Made by a program: the position numbers and the translations under genes. Of a stretch of 64,000 bases of DNA, positions 43,268 through 57,792 are shown one piece after another. The stretch's first letter is position 1; the number at the start of each line of letters is the position of its first letter. Source of the stretch: Aurantimonas sp. HBX-1 (GTDB lineage: Bacteria > Pseudomonadota > Alphaproteobacteria > Rhizobiales > Rhizobiaceae); NCBI RefSeq assembly GCF_021391535.1, contig NZ_CP090066.1, positions 3,981,501-4,045,500 on the forward strand, read 5' to 3'. The notes below the pieces were generated by a model, which saw only the letters and a program-made list of their open reading frames with translations, ran no database searches and was not told where the DNA came from.

Positions 43268-46045
43268 TCAAGCGACGATAACGCGCTGCTGACGGCTGTC
43301 GGCTCGCAGCCGCGATTGCATCGCCACGGCGTCGACCGGCTTGCCGAAGAGATAGCCTTGCCCGTGCTGGCAGCCCATCATGCGCAGGGTCTCGGCCTGT
43401 TCGGGCGTCTCGATGCCTTCCGCGATGGTCCTGATGCCGAGTCCCTCGGCGAGGGCCCGGATCGAGCGCAGGATCGCCATCGCCTGTCCGTCCATCGGCA
43501 CGTTGGAGACGAAGCTTCGGTCGATCTTGATCTTGGAGACCGGGAAGCGATGGAGATAGCCGAGCGAGGAATAGCCGGTGCCGAAATCGTCGAGGGCAAA
43601 GCCGACGCCGAGGGCCAGCAACCGGTCGAAAATCTCGCCGATGCCCTTGCTGTCCTCGACGAAGGCCGACTCCGTGATCTCCAGTTCGAGACGCTCGGCA
43701 GGAAGCCGGGACGCTTCCAGCGCATCGCCCACGGCAGCGACCAGGTCGCCCGTCAGGAATTGGACTGCCGAGACGTTGACCGCGATCCTCATGGTCGACG
43801 GCCACCGCATCGCCTCCCGGCATGCCGTCGTCAGGACCCACGCCCCCAGGCGATGGATGAGGCCCGTCTCCTCCGCCACCGGGATGAAGACAGCCGGCGA
43901 GACGAAGCCCCTTGTGGGATGCTGCCAGCGCAGGAGCGCTTCGGCTCCCACCATCTCGCCTGACACCAGGTCGACTTGCGGCTGATAGAAGACCTGGAAC
44001 TCGTCGTTCTCGAAGGCCCGGTTCAGGTCGGCCTCCAGTTCCAGCCGCGCCAGGCGGTCCTCTTCCATCGCCGGTTCGAACAGAACGACCGAGCCACTGC
44101 CCGCGCGCTTCGCCCGGTCGAGAGCCACGTCCGCCTGCCGCATCATGGCGCTCGCCGTTCCCCCCTCCGAGGACCACCAGCAGACGCCGACGCTGGCAGC
44201 GACGGCGATCCGATGCCCGGCCTCGTGGAAGATCTCGCCGAGCGATGCGACGAGTGCCTCGGCATCGGCCAGGGCGGCTTCCGCCGTCTCGGCGCCGAGC
44301 AGGGCCATGAACTCGTCGCCTCCGGTCCTCGCGAGCACGGCGGGCGGGGCGATCACCCGGCCCGCGCGCCGCGCCATCTCGATCAGCACCTTGTCGCCGA
44401 CCGAATGCCCGAGCACGTCGTTGACGGCCTTGAACTGGTCGAGGTCGAAGGAGAGAATCCCGAGCCCGGTGCCCGGCGCCCGTTGCTTCAGCGCCGCGTC
44501 CAGCTGCTCTTCGAGGGAATGCCGGTTGTCGAGGCCCGTCAGGCCGTCATGGAGAGCCATGAAACGCATCTTCTCCTGCGCCAGCTCGCGCTCCGTGACG
44601 TCCCGCACCCTCAGGCAGACATAGACCGCATCCTCGGAGACCGCGTCGTCCAGGGCCGCGATCTTCTCCATCCAGAAGGGTGCCAGGGTGTATTCGAGTA
44701 TGCGCGGAGCCTCGTCTTCCGGAACCAGCGTCTCGAGACACCCGTCCTTCGGGACCGGCGCGTCCTTCCTGAAGGCCTCGCGCACGAGGGGCAGGCGTTC
44801 GACGATGAAAGGCGGCAGCCCGGCGAGCTTGGTACCGGGCGAACAGCCGAGCAGCTCGCACGCCATCTCGTTCATCCGCACGATCCGGTCCTGGTCGTCG
44901 AAGATGACCACGCCGTCGAAGCCATCCTCGATGACGCGCTCCAGCACGCTCCGTCCGTTCTTCACCTCGGTGCGGGCGGCCCAGAGCAGCAGCCGGCGCA
45001 TGTCGAATTCGCGCATGACGGCGAACAGCGCGAAGCCGGCAAGGGTCGCCTGCAGCAGGGCGGTCCCGACCACCACGGCGTGGGTTGCCTGCAGGTGGAG
45101 CGCGACGGCCTCGGCGGTGATTGCGAGGCCTCCGAGGACGATCAGCACGCGCCGCGTCGGAACCAGCGCGCACAGAAGCAGGGCGACCAGGGCGAGGACG
45201 ATCACCAGGATCGCCGGCATGTCTAGGAACGCGAGGGCGCGCCCCTGGAGCAGGGACTCGGTGGCCAGCGCGAGCACGGTCGAGCCGGAGACCACGCCAT
45301 GAATCGGCACCGAGAAGCGGTCCTGCAGCTCGAGCGCCGTCGCGCCGACGATCAGCGTCTTGCCGGCGAGTGCGCCCGGCTGCAGACGCTGGTTGAGCAC
45401 ATCGACGTAGGAGACCCGCTGCAGGCGGCTGGCATCGATCCCGTAATCTATCCCGAACAGGCCGTCCGAGCCGTCCCGGCCGGCGAGGATGGACGGCATG
45501 GCGGAGATCGTCTCGGCGCCGATCCGGACGGGAAAGGGTGCGCGCCGCACCAGCCCGTCCGGATCGAGCGGGACGTTGACCATCGCCGGCCAGGCGTGCT
45601 GCAGGAGAAGAGAGATCGGCAGCGACGGGAGCATCAGCTCGTTGCCGGCTGCGCTCTCCTGAACGAAGGCAGCCAGGACGGTCTCGATGCCTGTCCGCGA
45701 GAGCGCGGCGGCGAACGCCGTGTCGGCTTCGGGCGTCGAAAAGGCGCTGAAGTCCACGTCGAAGGCGACGCGGGCAGCCCCCGCCTCCGCCGCCGCCAGA
45801 ACGAGTTCCCCGTGCAGGTTTCTCGGCCACGGCCACACCCCTGTCTCGGCCAGGCTCCTGGCGTCGATATCGACGAGGACGATCTCCCCGGTCGGCAGAC
45901 GGTTCGTGGCCTGAAACCGGAGATCAGTGAGTTCGTTGTCGAGCGCCCTCGTGAGGCCGACCTGTTGCAGGGCCACCACGCTCAGGCCGATCGCCAGCAG
46001 GATCACACCACTTCGCAGCAGTCGAGAGTAGCGCCCCTGGGCCAA
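43268..46045 (-). CDS. CHASE2-PAS-GGDEF-EAL cyclic-di-GMP enzyme
   Basis: 925 aa. One N-terminal helix (about 12-29) leads into a periplasmic CHASE2 domain (about 35-275, LRFQATNRLPTGEIVLVDID), then three helices (about 280-345), a PAS domain (about 365-485), GGDEF (about 490-655) and EAL (about 665-915). The cyclase site RTGGDEF is intact. The phosphodiesterase motifs GAEALLRW, ITESAF, LDDFGTGYSS and KIDRSF are intact too, so both activities are possible. It is preceded by a FecR-like gene 53 bp upstream in one operon, and probably receives the signal through CHASE2. Confidence 0.92.
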   Translation of the reverse strand: MAQGRYSRLLRSGVILLAIGLSVVALQQVGLTRALDNELTDLRFQATNRLPTGEIVLVDIDARSLAETGVWPWPRNLHGELVLAAAEAGAARVAFDVDFSAFSTPEADTAFAAALSRTGIETVLAAFVQESAAGNELMLPSLPISLLLQHAWPAMVNVPLDPDGLVRRAPFPVRIGAETISAMPSILAGRDGSDGLFGIDYGIDASRLQRVSYVDVLNQRLQPGALAGKTLIVGATALELQDRFSVPIHGVVSGSTVLALATESLLQGRALAFLDMPAILVIVLALVALLLCALVPTRRVLIVLGGLAITAEAVALHLQATHAVVVGTALLQATLAGFALFAVMREFDMRRLLLWAARTEVKNGRSVLERVIEDGFDGVVIFDDQDRIVRMNEMACELLGCSPGTKLAGLPPFIVERLPLVREAFRKDAPVPKDGCLETLVPEDEAPRILEYTLAPFWMEKIAALDDAVSEDAVYVCLRVRDVTERELAQEKMRFMALHDGLTGLDNRHSLEEQLDAALKQRAPGTGLGILSFDLDQFKAVNDVLGHSVGDKVLIEMARRAGRVIAPPAVLARTGGDEFMALLGAETAEAALADAEALVASLGEIFHEAGHRIAVAASVGVCWWSSEGGTASAMMRQADVALDRAKRAGSGSVVLFEPAMEEDRLARLELEADLNRAFENDEFQVFYQPQVDLVSGEMVGAEALLRWQHPTRGFVSPAVFIPVAEETGLIHRLGAWVLTTACREAMRWPSTMRIAVNVSAVQFLTGDLVAAVGDALEASRLPAERLELEITESAFVEDSKGIGEIFDRLLALGVGFALDDFGTGYSSLGYLHRFPVSKIKIDRSFVSNVPMDGQAMAILRSIRALAEGLGIRTIAEGIETPEQAETLRMMGCQHGQGYLFGKPVDAVAMQSRLRADSRQQRVIVA

Positions 46046-46097
46046 GCGGGATCCTGTTGCTGAAGGAGGCGACTAGGCAGCCGTCGGACCGACCGCG

Positions 46098-47489
46098 TCA
46101 GCCCCTGCCGTTGCCGTTGCCGGCGTTTCCGTTGCCGTTGCCGCCGCCATGTCCACTGGCACCGCCGATTCCATTGCCGTTGTTACCGTTGCCGCCAGCG
46201 TTCCCGCCACCAGCGCTGGGGTTGCCGGCGTTGCCGTTGGCGCTGCCGTTTCCGCCGGGGTTGCCTGCATTGCCGGGCGCGTTGCCGTTGGCACCGCCGT
46301 TTCCATGTCCGTGACCGTTGCCGCCGGCGTTGCCCGGTGCGTTTCCTTGGGCACCGCCGTTCCCGTGTCCGCCACCGTTCCCGCCGGCATTTGCGTTGGC
46401 GCCGCCGCCGTTTCCGTTCCCGCTGTTCGCGTTGCCGCCGGCGTTCCCGCCACCGGCGTTCGCGTTTCCGCGTCCGCCAATGCCGCCGCCGCGACCGCCG
46501 CGACCGCTGCCTTCCGCGTTGCTGCGTCCCCTGCCGGATTGCGCGGTGGCAGGGTCGCGGCCGGCAGATCGGTTGCTGCCTGCGCCGAAGGCATTGCCGT
46601 GTCCTTCGCCATTGCCTCGTCCGCCGAGCCCACGCACCGTGTCCTGGCGGCTACGCGAGTTCCCGTTCCCGCGCCCCAGGTCGCCCCGGGCGGCGGCATC
46701 GCTTCTGCCTCTGCCGAAGGAATTGCCGCCGCGGCCGCCGTCACTGCGACCGCCGAGCCCGCCGAGGCTGCCGGAGCGCGACGCCGTCCCCGATCTGCCG
46801 TTGGCCGCGCCGCTCTCCGTGCTCTCGGCAGCGGCGGAAGGGCTTGCCGGGTCCGACGCCTGTTCGGACCGGAAGCTCCCGTGATCCCGGCCCACCGGGG
46901 CAACCGCCGGCGGCGTCGGCGTTCCCTGGAACACTCCCGGGGCAACGGTCCCGGCGGTCTGCAGGCCGGCAAGGCTCGCACCGGCGCTCGCCCGCTGATT
47001 GGCGCCGACATTGGCCATCTGACCGCTCCGGAGATCCCGGACCGAAACCAGGCCCTGCCTCACGTCGACCAGCGATGCCGTGCCGGTGACGCTAACGGTA
47101 AATCGCGTCCCCTTCACCACGGCTGCCAGGTAGGGAGTCTGGATGGAAAAATGCGGCCGTCCCCGCTTCTGGATGTCGAACTCGATGTCTCCCGCCTGCT
47201 GGACGACGAAGGTCTCGCGCGGTCTCGTGCCGGGCACGACGACCGCCCGCGTATTCGGCGACACCAGCATGGCGTTGCCGTCGCTGACCAGCCGGACACG
47301 GCCGCTGGCGCCGGTCGCGATCGTCATCCCTTCGGGAACGACCATTCTCGGGCGAAGCCGTACCTGTTCGCGGCCCTGCGCGACGGCCCAAGCGGTGCCG
47401 GACACCCGCTCGACGAGCCAGTTCGCGGCCAGTCCGGACTGGACGCCAGCCAGAAGCAGAAAACCTGCCAAGAAGAATAGTCTGCTCAT
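46098..47489 (-). CDS. Secreted FecR-like protein with long Gly/Asn-rich repeat tail
   Basis: 463 aa. The signal peptide (MSRLFFLAGFLLLAGVQSG, ending in LAAN) precedes a FecR-like beta domain (about 30-155; RVRLVSDGNAMLVSPNTRAVV, GDIEFDIQ, VVKGTRFTVSV). From about residue 215 the protein is low complexity: Ser/Arg/Gly-rich, then GNAGGN, GNGNGG and GGHGNGG runs to the end. FecR-CHASE2 gene pairs recur in bacteria; the FecR-like partner probably binds the cell wall or an envelope ligand. The ATG at 47489 gives the signal peptide; a start 16 residues earlier is less likely. Confidence 0.85.
   Translation of the reverse strand: MSRLFFLAGFLLLAGVQSGLAANWLVERVSGTAWAVAQGREQVRLRPRMVVPEGMTIATGASGRVRLVSDGNAMLVSPNTRAVVVPGTRPRETFVVQQAGDIEFDIQKRGRPHFSIQTPYLAAVVKGTRFTVSVTGTASLVDVRQGLVSVRDLRSGQMANVGANQRASAGASLAGLQTAGTVAPGVFQGTPTPPAVAPVGRDHGSFRSEQASDPASPSAAAESTESGAANGRSGTASRSGSLGGLGGRSDGGRGGNSFGRGRSDAAARGDLGRGNGNSRSRQDTVRGLGGRGNGEGHGNAFGAGSNRSAGRDPATAQSGRGRSNAEGSGRGGRGGGIGGRGNANAGGGNAGGNANSGNGNGGGANANAGGNGGGHGNGGAQGNAPGNAGGNGHGHGNGGANGNAPGNAGNPGGNGSANGNAGNPSAGGGNAGGNGNNGNGIGGASGHGGGNGNGNAGNGNGRG
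46100..46500 (-). repeat. Short-period Gly/Asn codon repeats in the FecR-like gene
   Basis: Irregular repeats of GGC/GGN and AAC codons (unit lengths 6-27 bp, for example GGCAACGCC on the minus strand) encode the GNGN/GNAG tail. The array is imperfect and in frame, so it likely changes length by slippage or recombination. Confidence 0.6.
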
Positions 47490-47848
47490 TTTGTCCCCGA
47501 AGGCTGATCGGGCGATCATTACCTTCAGGTCCTGCACTTATGTTAAATTCGGCAGGGTGAATCGCGTCATTTGCGGCATGGCTACCGGTCGACAGACATG
47601 CCGCCTCGTCGCCGGCGTACATGGCGGCGAGCGGCACGCTGATTGCCTAGAGGCATCCGGTCGGCACGAACGTCGGGCTGATGTCCTGTTCAGCCGCCTG
47701 GCGTGTTCGCCGCCGTGGCTCGAAACATGGTCGAAGCCGAGGAGTTGCGGCCGATCAGGCGGCGCACCGATCGGCAGTCGCGTCGGCGACGCCGATAGCC
47801 CGCTTGGAGGGTCATCGGCGTCGAGACGCACGTGGTGGCATCCGCGTT
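47490..47848. other. Intergenic region upstream of the FecR-like gene, no gene seen
   Basis: 359 bp on the minus strand between the end of the second hybrid kinase gene and the FecR-like gene. An AT-richer stretch at 47536-47560 (TTATGTTAAATTC on the + strand) is a likely promoter site for the FecR-CHASE2 operon. Nothing else is recognised. Confidence 0.4.
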
Positions 47849-49936
47849 TCAGTAGGCCGCGCGTTCGGTCTTCGACGTCACCGAGAGGATGGCATCGAGA
47901 AGCGCCTCCTCCTTGAACGGCTTGTTGAGAACCGGCACGCCGGCCGGGCGATCGCCCAGGGCGGCGACGTCGGCATATCCCGTGATGATGATCGCCGGCA
48001 AGTCGGATCTGAGATTGCGGGCGAAGCGCACGACCTCGACCCCCGAGACCATCGGCATGGCGAAGTCGGTGATGATGAGATCGAAACGGTCGGGATCCTT
48101 TTCGAGAATCGTTAGCGCCTCGGCACCGCCGCCGGCACAGACCACCTCGAATTCGCGGTCGCGCAGCAACGCCGCCGTCGTCGCCAGCAGGCCGCTCGAA
48201 TCGTCGACCAGAAGGATCACGGCGGTGCCCCTGACGGCCGGGGCCTTCGGTTCGGTCGACAGACGGGTGTGCCGTTCCTGCCGGCCCTGAACATCCGATC
48301 GCGGCAGCCAAAGGCCGATCTGGGTTCCGCGGCCGACGCTGCTCGCGATCTTCAGCGTGCCGCCCGACTGCTTGGCGAAGCCGTAGACGGTGGAGAGCCC
48401 GAGACCGGTCCCCTTGCCGACGTCCTTCGTCGTGAAGAACGGTTCGATCACCCGTTCGATCATGTCGTCGGGAATGCCGCAGCCGGTGTCCTCGACGACC
48501 ACGATCACGTAGTCGCCGGCCGGAAGGTTGACGTGGTTGTCGCTGGAGATGGATCGGTTCTCCCCGCGGACGGTGATCGTCCCCCCGTTCGGCATCGCAT
48601 CGCGCGCATTGATGATCAGGTTCATCAGCGCCAGTTCGAGCTGGCGCGCATCGACGAATGCCGGCCAGACATCGTCGTCGACGCGCCAGTTCAGGCGAAT
48701 CAGGCCGCCGAGGGTCGGTCCCACCAGGCCCTCGATGTTCGCGGTCAGGTCCGAGAGATGCAGCACATCCGGGTCGAGTTGCTGGCGCCGGGAGAATGTC
48801 AGCATGCGGTTGATGAGGCCGGCCCCCTGCTCGGCGGCATGCCGGGTGAGGTTGATGATGTTCTGGACCTCATCGGTCGGCTGGATGCGTCGTTCGATCA
48901 GCTTCAGCCCGCCCAGTATCGACGCCAGGAGGTTGTTGAAATCGTGGGCGATGCCGCCGGTGAGCTTGCCGATCGCGTCCATCTTCTGGGCCTGGACGAG
49001 CTGATCCTCGAGCTCGCGCCGGTCCGTCACGTCCAAGACGGTTCCGGCGACCGTGGTGGCGGCGCCGTCGGCCCCCTTCAGGACGATGATGTGGTTCAGG
49101 AAGTGCTTGAAGGTCCCGTCCGCGCATTGCCATCGGTACTGCGCGACGGCAGCGCCGCTGGCATCGAGGGTGGCTGCGAGGTTCTTCAGGGAGCGCTGGT
49201 CGTCGGGGTGGACCCGGCTCGCCCACAAGGACGGGTCGGCCTCGAACGCGCTGCTCTCGAAGCCGGTCAGGTTCTTCAGGTCGCCGCCGATGAAGTGCAG
49301 GGACGCGTCGGCGAGCGAACGGTCCGACACGTACATGGCGAGCGGCAGCGAGCGCAGGATGAGGGCCTGGCGCTCCTCCGACTGGCGCAGCGCCTGCTCG
49401 ACCTGCAGCTTCTCCGCATTCGCCCTGAGGTTCTGCTCCAGCAGGCGCTGCTCCAGATCGGCCTTCTCGCGGATCTCGCGCGTCTTGTTGAACAGGTCGA
49501 CGAAGACCGCGACCTTCGACTTCAGGATCGTCGGCTCGAACGGTTTGAAGACGTAGTCGACCGCGCCCATGTCGTAACCGCGCAGCATGTGCGCGTCTTC
49601 CTTGTTGATCGCGGTCAGGAAGATGATCGGGGTGCGCTTGGACTGGGTGCGCTGGCGCAGGAGGCGGGCCGTCTCGTAGCCGTCGAGACCGGGCATGAAA
49701 ACGTCGAGGAGGATGACCGCGAACTCGTGCTTCAGGAGCAGTCGCAGCGCCTCCTCGCCCGAGCGCGCCAGCACCACGTCCGCGACCGATTCCAGTACGA
49801 CCTCGATCGCCAGCAGATTGCGCGGGTCGTCGTCGACGGCCAGCACTTTCGGACGCGACACGCCGGAGGTTGAATCCCGCCCGCCCGACGGGGCGCGCCC
49901 GGGCTTCGACCTCCGTTGCGGAATGTCGTCCTGCAT
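47849..49936 (-). CDS. Hybrid histidine kinase: REC-PAS-HisKA-HATPase-REC
   Basis: 695 aa from the ATG with GGAGG five bases upstream; a GTG at 49957 overlapping the previous stop would add 7 residues. The N-terminal receiver domain (about 30-145) has the phospho-acceptor Asp78 (VILLDVFMPG). A coiled coil precedes a PAS domain (about 200-305). HisKA has His331 in GGIAHDFNNLL, the ATPase has NARDAM, DTGCGIP and GKGTGLGLS. The C-terminal receiver has DLIITDFAMPM and LNKPF. No membrane segment, so it is cytoplasmic. It follows the poly-HAMP kinase directly, and its N-terminal receiver may take phosphate from that kinase. Confidence 0.92.
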   Translation of the reverse strand: MQDDIPQRRSKPGRAPSGGRDSTSGVSRPKVLAVDDDPRNLLAIEVVLESVADVVLARSGEEALRLLLKHEFAVILLDVFMPGLDGYETARLLRQRTQSKRTPIIFLTAINKEDAHMLRGYDMGAVDYVFKPFEPTILKSKVAVFVDLFNKTREIREKADLEQRLLEQNLRANAEKLQVEQALRQSEERQALILRSLPLAMYVSDRSLADASLHFIGGDLKNLTGFESSAFEADPSLWASRVHPDDQRSLKNLAATLDASGAAVAQYRWQCADGTFKHFLNHIIVLKGADGAATTVAGTVLDVTDRRELEDQLVQAQKMDAIGKLTGGIAHDFNNLLASILGGLKLIERRIQPTDEVQNIINLTRHAAEQGAGLINRMLTFSRRQQLDPDVLHLSDLTANIEGLVGPTLGGLIRLNWRVDDDVWPAFVDARQLELALMNLIINARDAMPNGGTITVRGENRSISSDNHVNLPAGDYVIVVVEDTGCGIPDDMIERVIEPFFTTKDVGKGTGLGLSTVYGFAKQSGGTLKIASSVGRGTQIGLWLPRSDVQGRQERHTRLSTEPKAPAVRGTAVILLVDDSSGLLATTAALLRDREFEVVCAGGGAEALTILEKDPDRFDLIITDFAMPMVSGVEVVRFARNLRSDLPAIIITGYADVAALGDRPAGVPVLNKPFKEEALLDAILSVTSKTERAAY

Positions 49937-49953
49937 GAAGTCCTCCGGCACGG

Positions 49954-55311
<5,358 letters not shown>

Positions 55312-55677
55312 CGGGTATTCTCCAACGTGATGGCACCGTCCGAAGGCCGGGGAGCCGAAGCAGATCAAGAAGCGGGGAGTGCGGTCACCGCTGCCTCCCG
55401 CGCAGCTCATGCAAGCACGATTGCGACCAAATGAAAGCCGCAAGCTTGTTTGCCGGGTCCGATCTATGGCCGTTTTCCACCAGCTTGACCACGCGCACCC
55501 TGCCTCTGCCGCCGCCTTGTGAAATCCTGCGTCAGCGGTTAACAGGCGAAGGCTCGAGCGGGCTTCCGTGAGAGAGCGCTGAAGCATTGCCGTGCTGACG
55601 GCGAGAAGTCTGCAGGGCAAGTGTCGGGGGTCGGGCCCGGGCCCGCATGCGCTGTCTCAGCCGACGGATGAGGCCTG
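55312..55677. promoter_or_regulatory. Divergent region between the poly-HAMP kinase and winged-helix genes
   Basis: 366 bp. It contains the promoters of both operons; the frame upstream of the kinase start remains open but has no coding character. AT-richer patches lie near 55405-55445 and 55525-55545. No clear palindrome was found by eye. Confidence 0.45.
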
Positions 55678-56040
55678 ATGAACCGTGAACTCAACGACTT
55701 TGTAGAGAGCTCCTTCCGGTCGATCTGGTCCGTCGAACTGCTGCTCCTGCTGTATCGCCAGCAGCGCAAATGGAGTGCGGAAGAGCTGGTGAGCGAACTT
55801 CGCAGCAGCGAGGTGGTGGTGACGCAGAGCATCGAGGCGCTGGTCGCCGGCGGCCTCGTCCTGGTCGAGGCCGACGGCCGCGTCTGCTACAGCCTCGCCG
55901 ATCCGGCCAACGACCTTCTGGTCCAGCAGTTGAACGAACTCTACCGGAAAAGACCCGGCGCCGTGCGGAAGGTGATCGTCCAGAATCCCGCTGATCAGCT
56001 GCGGACCTTTTCCGACGCGTTCAGCTTCCGAAAGATATAA
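55678..56040 (+). CDS. Small winged-helix protein, possible regulator
   Basis: 120 aa. A helix-rich sequence with a likely winged helix-turn-helix (residues about 10-75: SIWSVELLLLLYRQQRKWSAEELVSELRSSEVVVTQSIEALVAGGLVLVEADGRVCYSLAD). This is MarR/PadR-like in shape, with the wing at the VEADGRVCYSL hairpin. The C-terminus is basic (LYRKRPGAVRKVIVQNP). It is first in a three-gene operon with two small membrane proteins, 2 bp from the next gene. It may be a DNA-binding regulator or an adaptor for the divergent kinase. Confidence 0.65.
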   Translation: MNRELNDFVESSFRSIWSVELLLLLYRQQRKWSAEELVSELRSSEVVVTQSIEALVAGGLVLVEADGRVCYSLADPANDLLVQQLNELYRKRPGAVRKVIVQNPADQLRTFSDAFSFRKI

Positions 56041-56042
56041 CG

Positions 56043-56312
56043 ATGGGCGGCAGCATCACCGTCGCGATATACATCCTGTGCCTGGCGACGAGCCTGACCT
56101 GCACCTATCTTCTGCTGCGCGCCTTTTACGAAACGCGGGCGAAGCTGCTGTTCTGGAGCGGCTTGTGCTTCGGATTTCTGGCGCTCAACAGCTTCGCCGT
56201 GGTTCTCGACATCGTCGTCTTCCCCAGCCTCGATTTCCAGCTGCTTCGTCATCTGGCGTCGCTGGGTGCGGTCAGTGTCCTGCTGGTCGGCTTCGTCTGG
56301 GACATCGAGTAG
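56043..56312 (+). CDS. Small membrane protein, DUF5985-like
   Basis: 89 aa with three hydrophobic helices (residues about 4-24, 33-56 and 66-85). A conserved-looking LLLRAFYETRAKLLFWSGLCFGFLALNSFAVVLDI stretch links the first two. It matches the size and layout of DUF5985 proteins, whose function is unknown. It starts 2 bp after the winged-helix gene and is followed 8 bp later by a paralogue. Confidence 0.7.
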   Translation: MGGSITVAIYILCLATSLTCTYLLLRAFYETRAKLLFWSGLCFGFLALNSFAVVLDIVVFPSLDFQLLRHLASLGAVSVLLVGFVWDIE

Positions 56313-56320
56313 GACCGATC

Positions 56321-56575
56321 ATGTTCGAATTCATGTCAGGCCTGATCGTCGCCGGCTTCCTGGTTTCGGGGCTCTTCTTCCTGCGTTTCTGGAAGCGCAC
56401 GAGGGATTCGCTTTTCGTGGCCTTCGCGCTGGCCTTCTGGCTTCTCGCCCTGAACCAGACGCTCCTCGTCATGGCGGACATTCCCTATGAGGAGCGGAGC
56501 TGGATCTACCTGCTGCGGCTCGCGGCCTTCACCCTGATCATCGTCGCGATCATCCGGAAGAACCGGCGCGCATAG
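56321..56575 (+). CDS. Small membrane protein, DUF5985-like paralogue
   Basis: 84 aa, three hydrophobic helices (about 5-24, 31-51 and 62-79). The central stretch RFWKRTRDSLFVAFALAFWLLALNQTLL aligns with the equivalent region of the preceding gene, so the two are paralogues that may form a heterodimer. The product is likely a membrane sensor or accessory of the adjacent kinases; that is inference from position. A hairpin follows the gene. Confidence 0.7.
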   Translation: MFEFMSGLIVAGFLVSGLFFLRFWKRTRDSLFVAFALAFWLLALNQTLLVMADIPYEERSWIYLLRLAAFTLIIVAIIRKNRRA

Positions 56576-56590
56576 GTCGCTGGCCGCCAG

Positions 56591-56614
56591 GCCATCCGGA
56601 TTGATCCGGATGGC
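56591..56614. terminator. Bidirectional hairpin between convergent genes
   Basis: GCCATCCGGA-TTGA-TCCGGATGGC, a perfect 10-bp stem with 4-base loop, 16 bp after the DUF5985-like gene. The stem would form on both strands. It has no U-run, but its place between converging operons fits a terminator. Confidence 0.6.
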
Positions 56615-56715
56615 GCGTTCCGGGGAGACGACGATCGGTGCCAGTTCGGTAACCGCCCGCTTCTCCCCTCAGGCTCCCTTGCGGATCGCGGCAGCCGCCC
56701 TCGCCGCGTCGCCCG

Positions 56716-57477
56716 TCACTCCGCCGCGGTGACGCGGCGGGCAGCCGCGGTCGCCGCGCTGTCCACCCCGCCCGAAGCCAGCTTGTAGAAGCGCCGGATC
56801 GCAAGATGGGCGGACCGGATGTCCAGATTGACCGCCCAGCGCGCCGCCGCCTGGTCGCGCCGCGCCACGGCGTCGATGGCGTCGTCGTGGATGTGGATGC
56901 CGGTGTTGAACAGCCGGTCGAACAATACCTCGTCCTTGCGCGCGGAAGCGACGATCGGCCCCGTCCGCAGCCACAGGGTGGAGATGATGTCGAGCAGCTG
57001 CGGGTAGCCCGCGGCGCGGTAGAGCTCGAAATGGAAGGCCTGGTTGCCGGCCAGCGCCGCCTCGAAGTCGCCGGCCGCAAGCGCCACCCCGATGCTCTCG
57101 TTGTGCCGCTTGAGCGCGTCAATGAGCGCCGGGTTCTTCGGCGCGGCCGCGGCGCGCTCGGCCGCATAGCCTTCGAGCTGCATGCGGATGCGGATGTAGT
57201 TCTCGTGATCGGTAGCCAGATAGGGAAACACCCGCAGGCTGCGCGGCCCCGACTGCTCGAAGGCGCGCTCGGCGATCAGCCGCGCCACCGCGTCGCGCAC
57301 CGGCATCGGGCTGGTGCCGAGCACCTCGGCAAGGCCGCGGATCGACACCTGTTCGCCCGGCAGGAATTCGCCCCGGAGCAGCCCAAGTCGCAGGCTCTGG
57401 TAGACCCGCTCCTGCACCGTCGTGACGTCGACCGGTGCAAGCGTGCGCTTTTTCCTCGGTGTTTCTAGGGTATCCAC
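56716..57477 (-). CDS. GntR-family (FCD) transcriptional regulator
   Basis: 253 aa from a GTG. The winged-helix N-terminus has VYQSLRLGLLRGEFLPGEQVSIRGLAEVLGTSPMPVRDAVARL, the hallmark of GntR. The FCD domain (about 95-230) has RIRMQLEGYAAE and FNTGIHIHDDAIDAVARRD, typical of metal and organic-acid binding. It is divergent from a branched-chain-type ABC operon with SDR and BKACE genes, so it probably represses this catabolic set until an intermediate binds. A palindrome in the shared region is its likely operator. Confidence 0.88.
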   Translation of the reverse strand: MDTLETPRKKRTLAPVDVTTVQERVYQSLRLGLLRGEFLPGEQVSIRGLAEVLGTSPMPVRDAVARLIAERAFEQSGPRSLRVFPYLATDHENYIRIRMQLEGYAAERAAAAPKNPALIDALKRHNESIGVALAAGDFEAALAGNQAFHFELYRAAGYPQLLDIISTLWLRTGPIVASARKDEVLFDRLFNTGIHIHDDAIDAVARRDQAAARWAVNLDIRSAHLAIRRFYKLASGGVDSAATAAARRVTAAE

Positions 57478-57792
57478 GTGCTCGGGGCCTCGCTGGGCTG
57501 TCGAAGGGAGATCTGCGGCCGTGGCGGACAGCCGGTGCGCCGCCGGTACGCCGCGCCTCTTGGACGAGGGGAAGGTTGTCGCCCTCCGTATTGTACGTTC
57601 CACGCCGGGCGCAGGCAAAGCCTTCCCGGCGGAACCTGCCTTTCGGCCGGTGTGATCACACATCTAATATCTTTACGGGCCGGAAGCGATATGGTTAGAC
57701 TGCGTTTCGTGCCCGAGGAGGGCGCCCTCTTCCGACCGACTGGGCGGAGCGGCGCTGGCACGCCGGCAGTCAATCCTGGGAGGAGAACCATC
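57478..57792. promoter_or_regulatory. Divergent promoter region between GntR and ABC genes
   Basis: 315 bp with no gene. It holds the TGTGATCACA palindrome at 57651-57660 (annotated separately), an AT-rich segment CATCTAATATCTTTACG just after it that could contain a -10 element, and a strong GGGAGGAG ribosome site at 57778. Confidence 0.5.
57651..57660. promoter_or_regulatory. Candidate GntR operator
   Basis: Perfect palindrome TGTGATCACA in the middle of the divergent region, next to the probable promoter of the + strand operon. FCD-type GntR proteins often bind TGT-N-ACA-like palindromes. The assignment rests on position and symmetry. Confidence 0.5.

Noticed and set aside
46149..47480. 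A Val/Ala-rich 443-codon frame opposite the FecR-like gene
   Set aside because: Produced by the complement of GGN/AAC repeats; no signal, motif or ribosome site.
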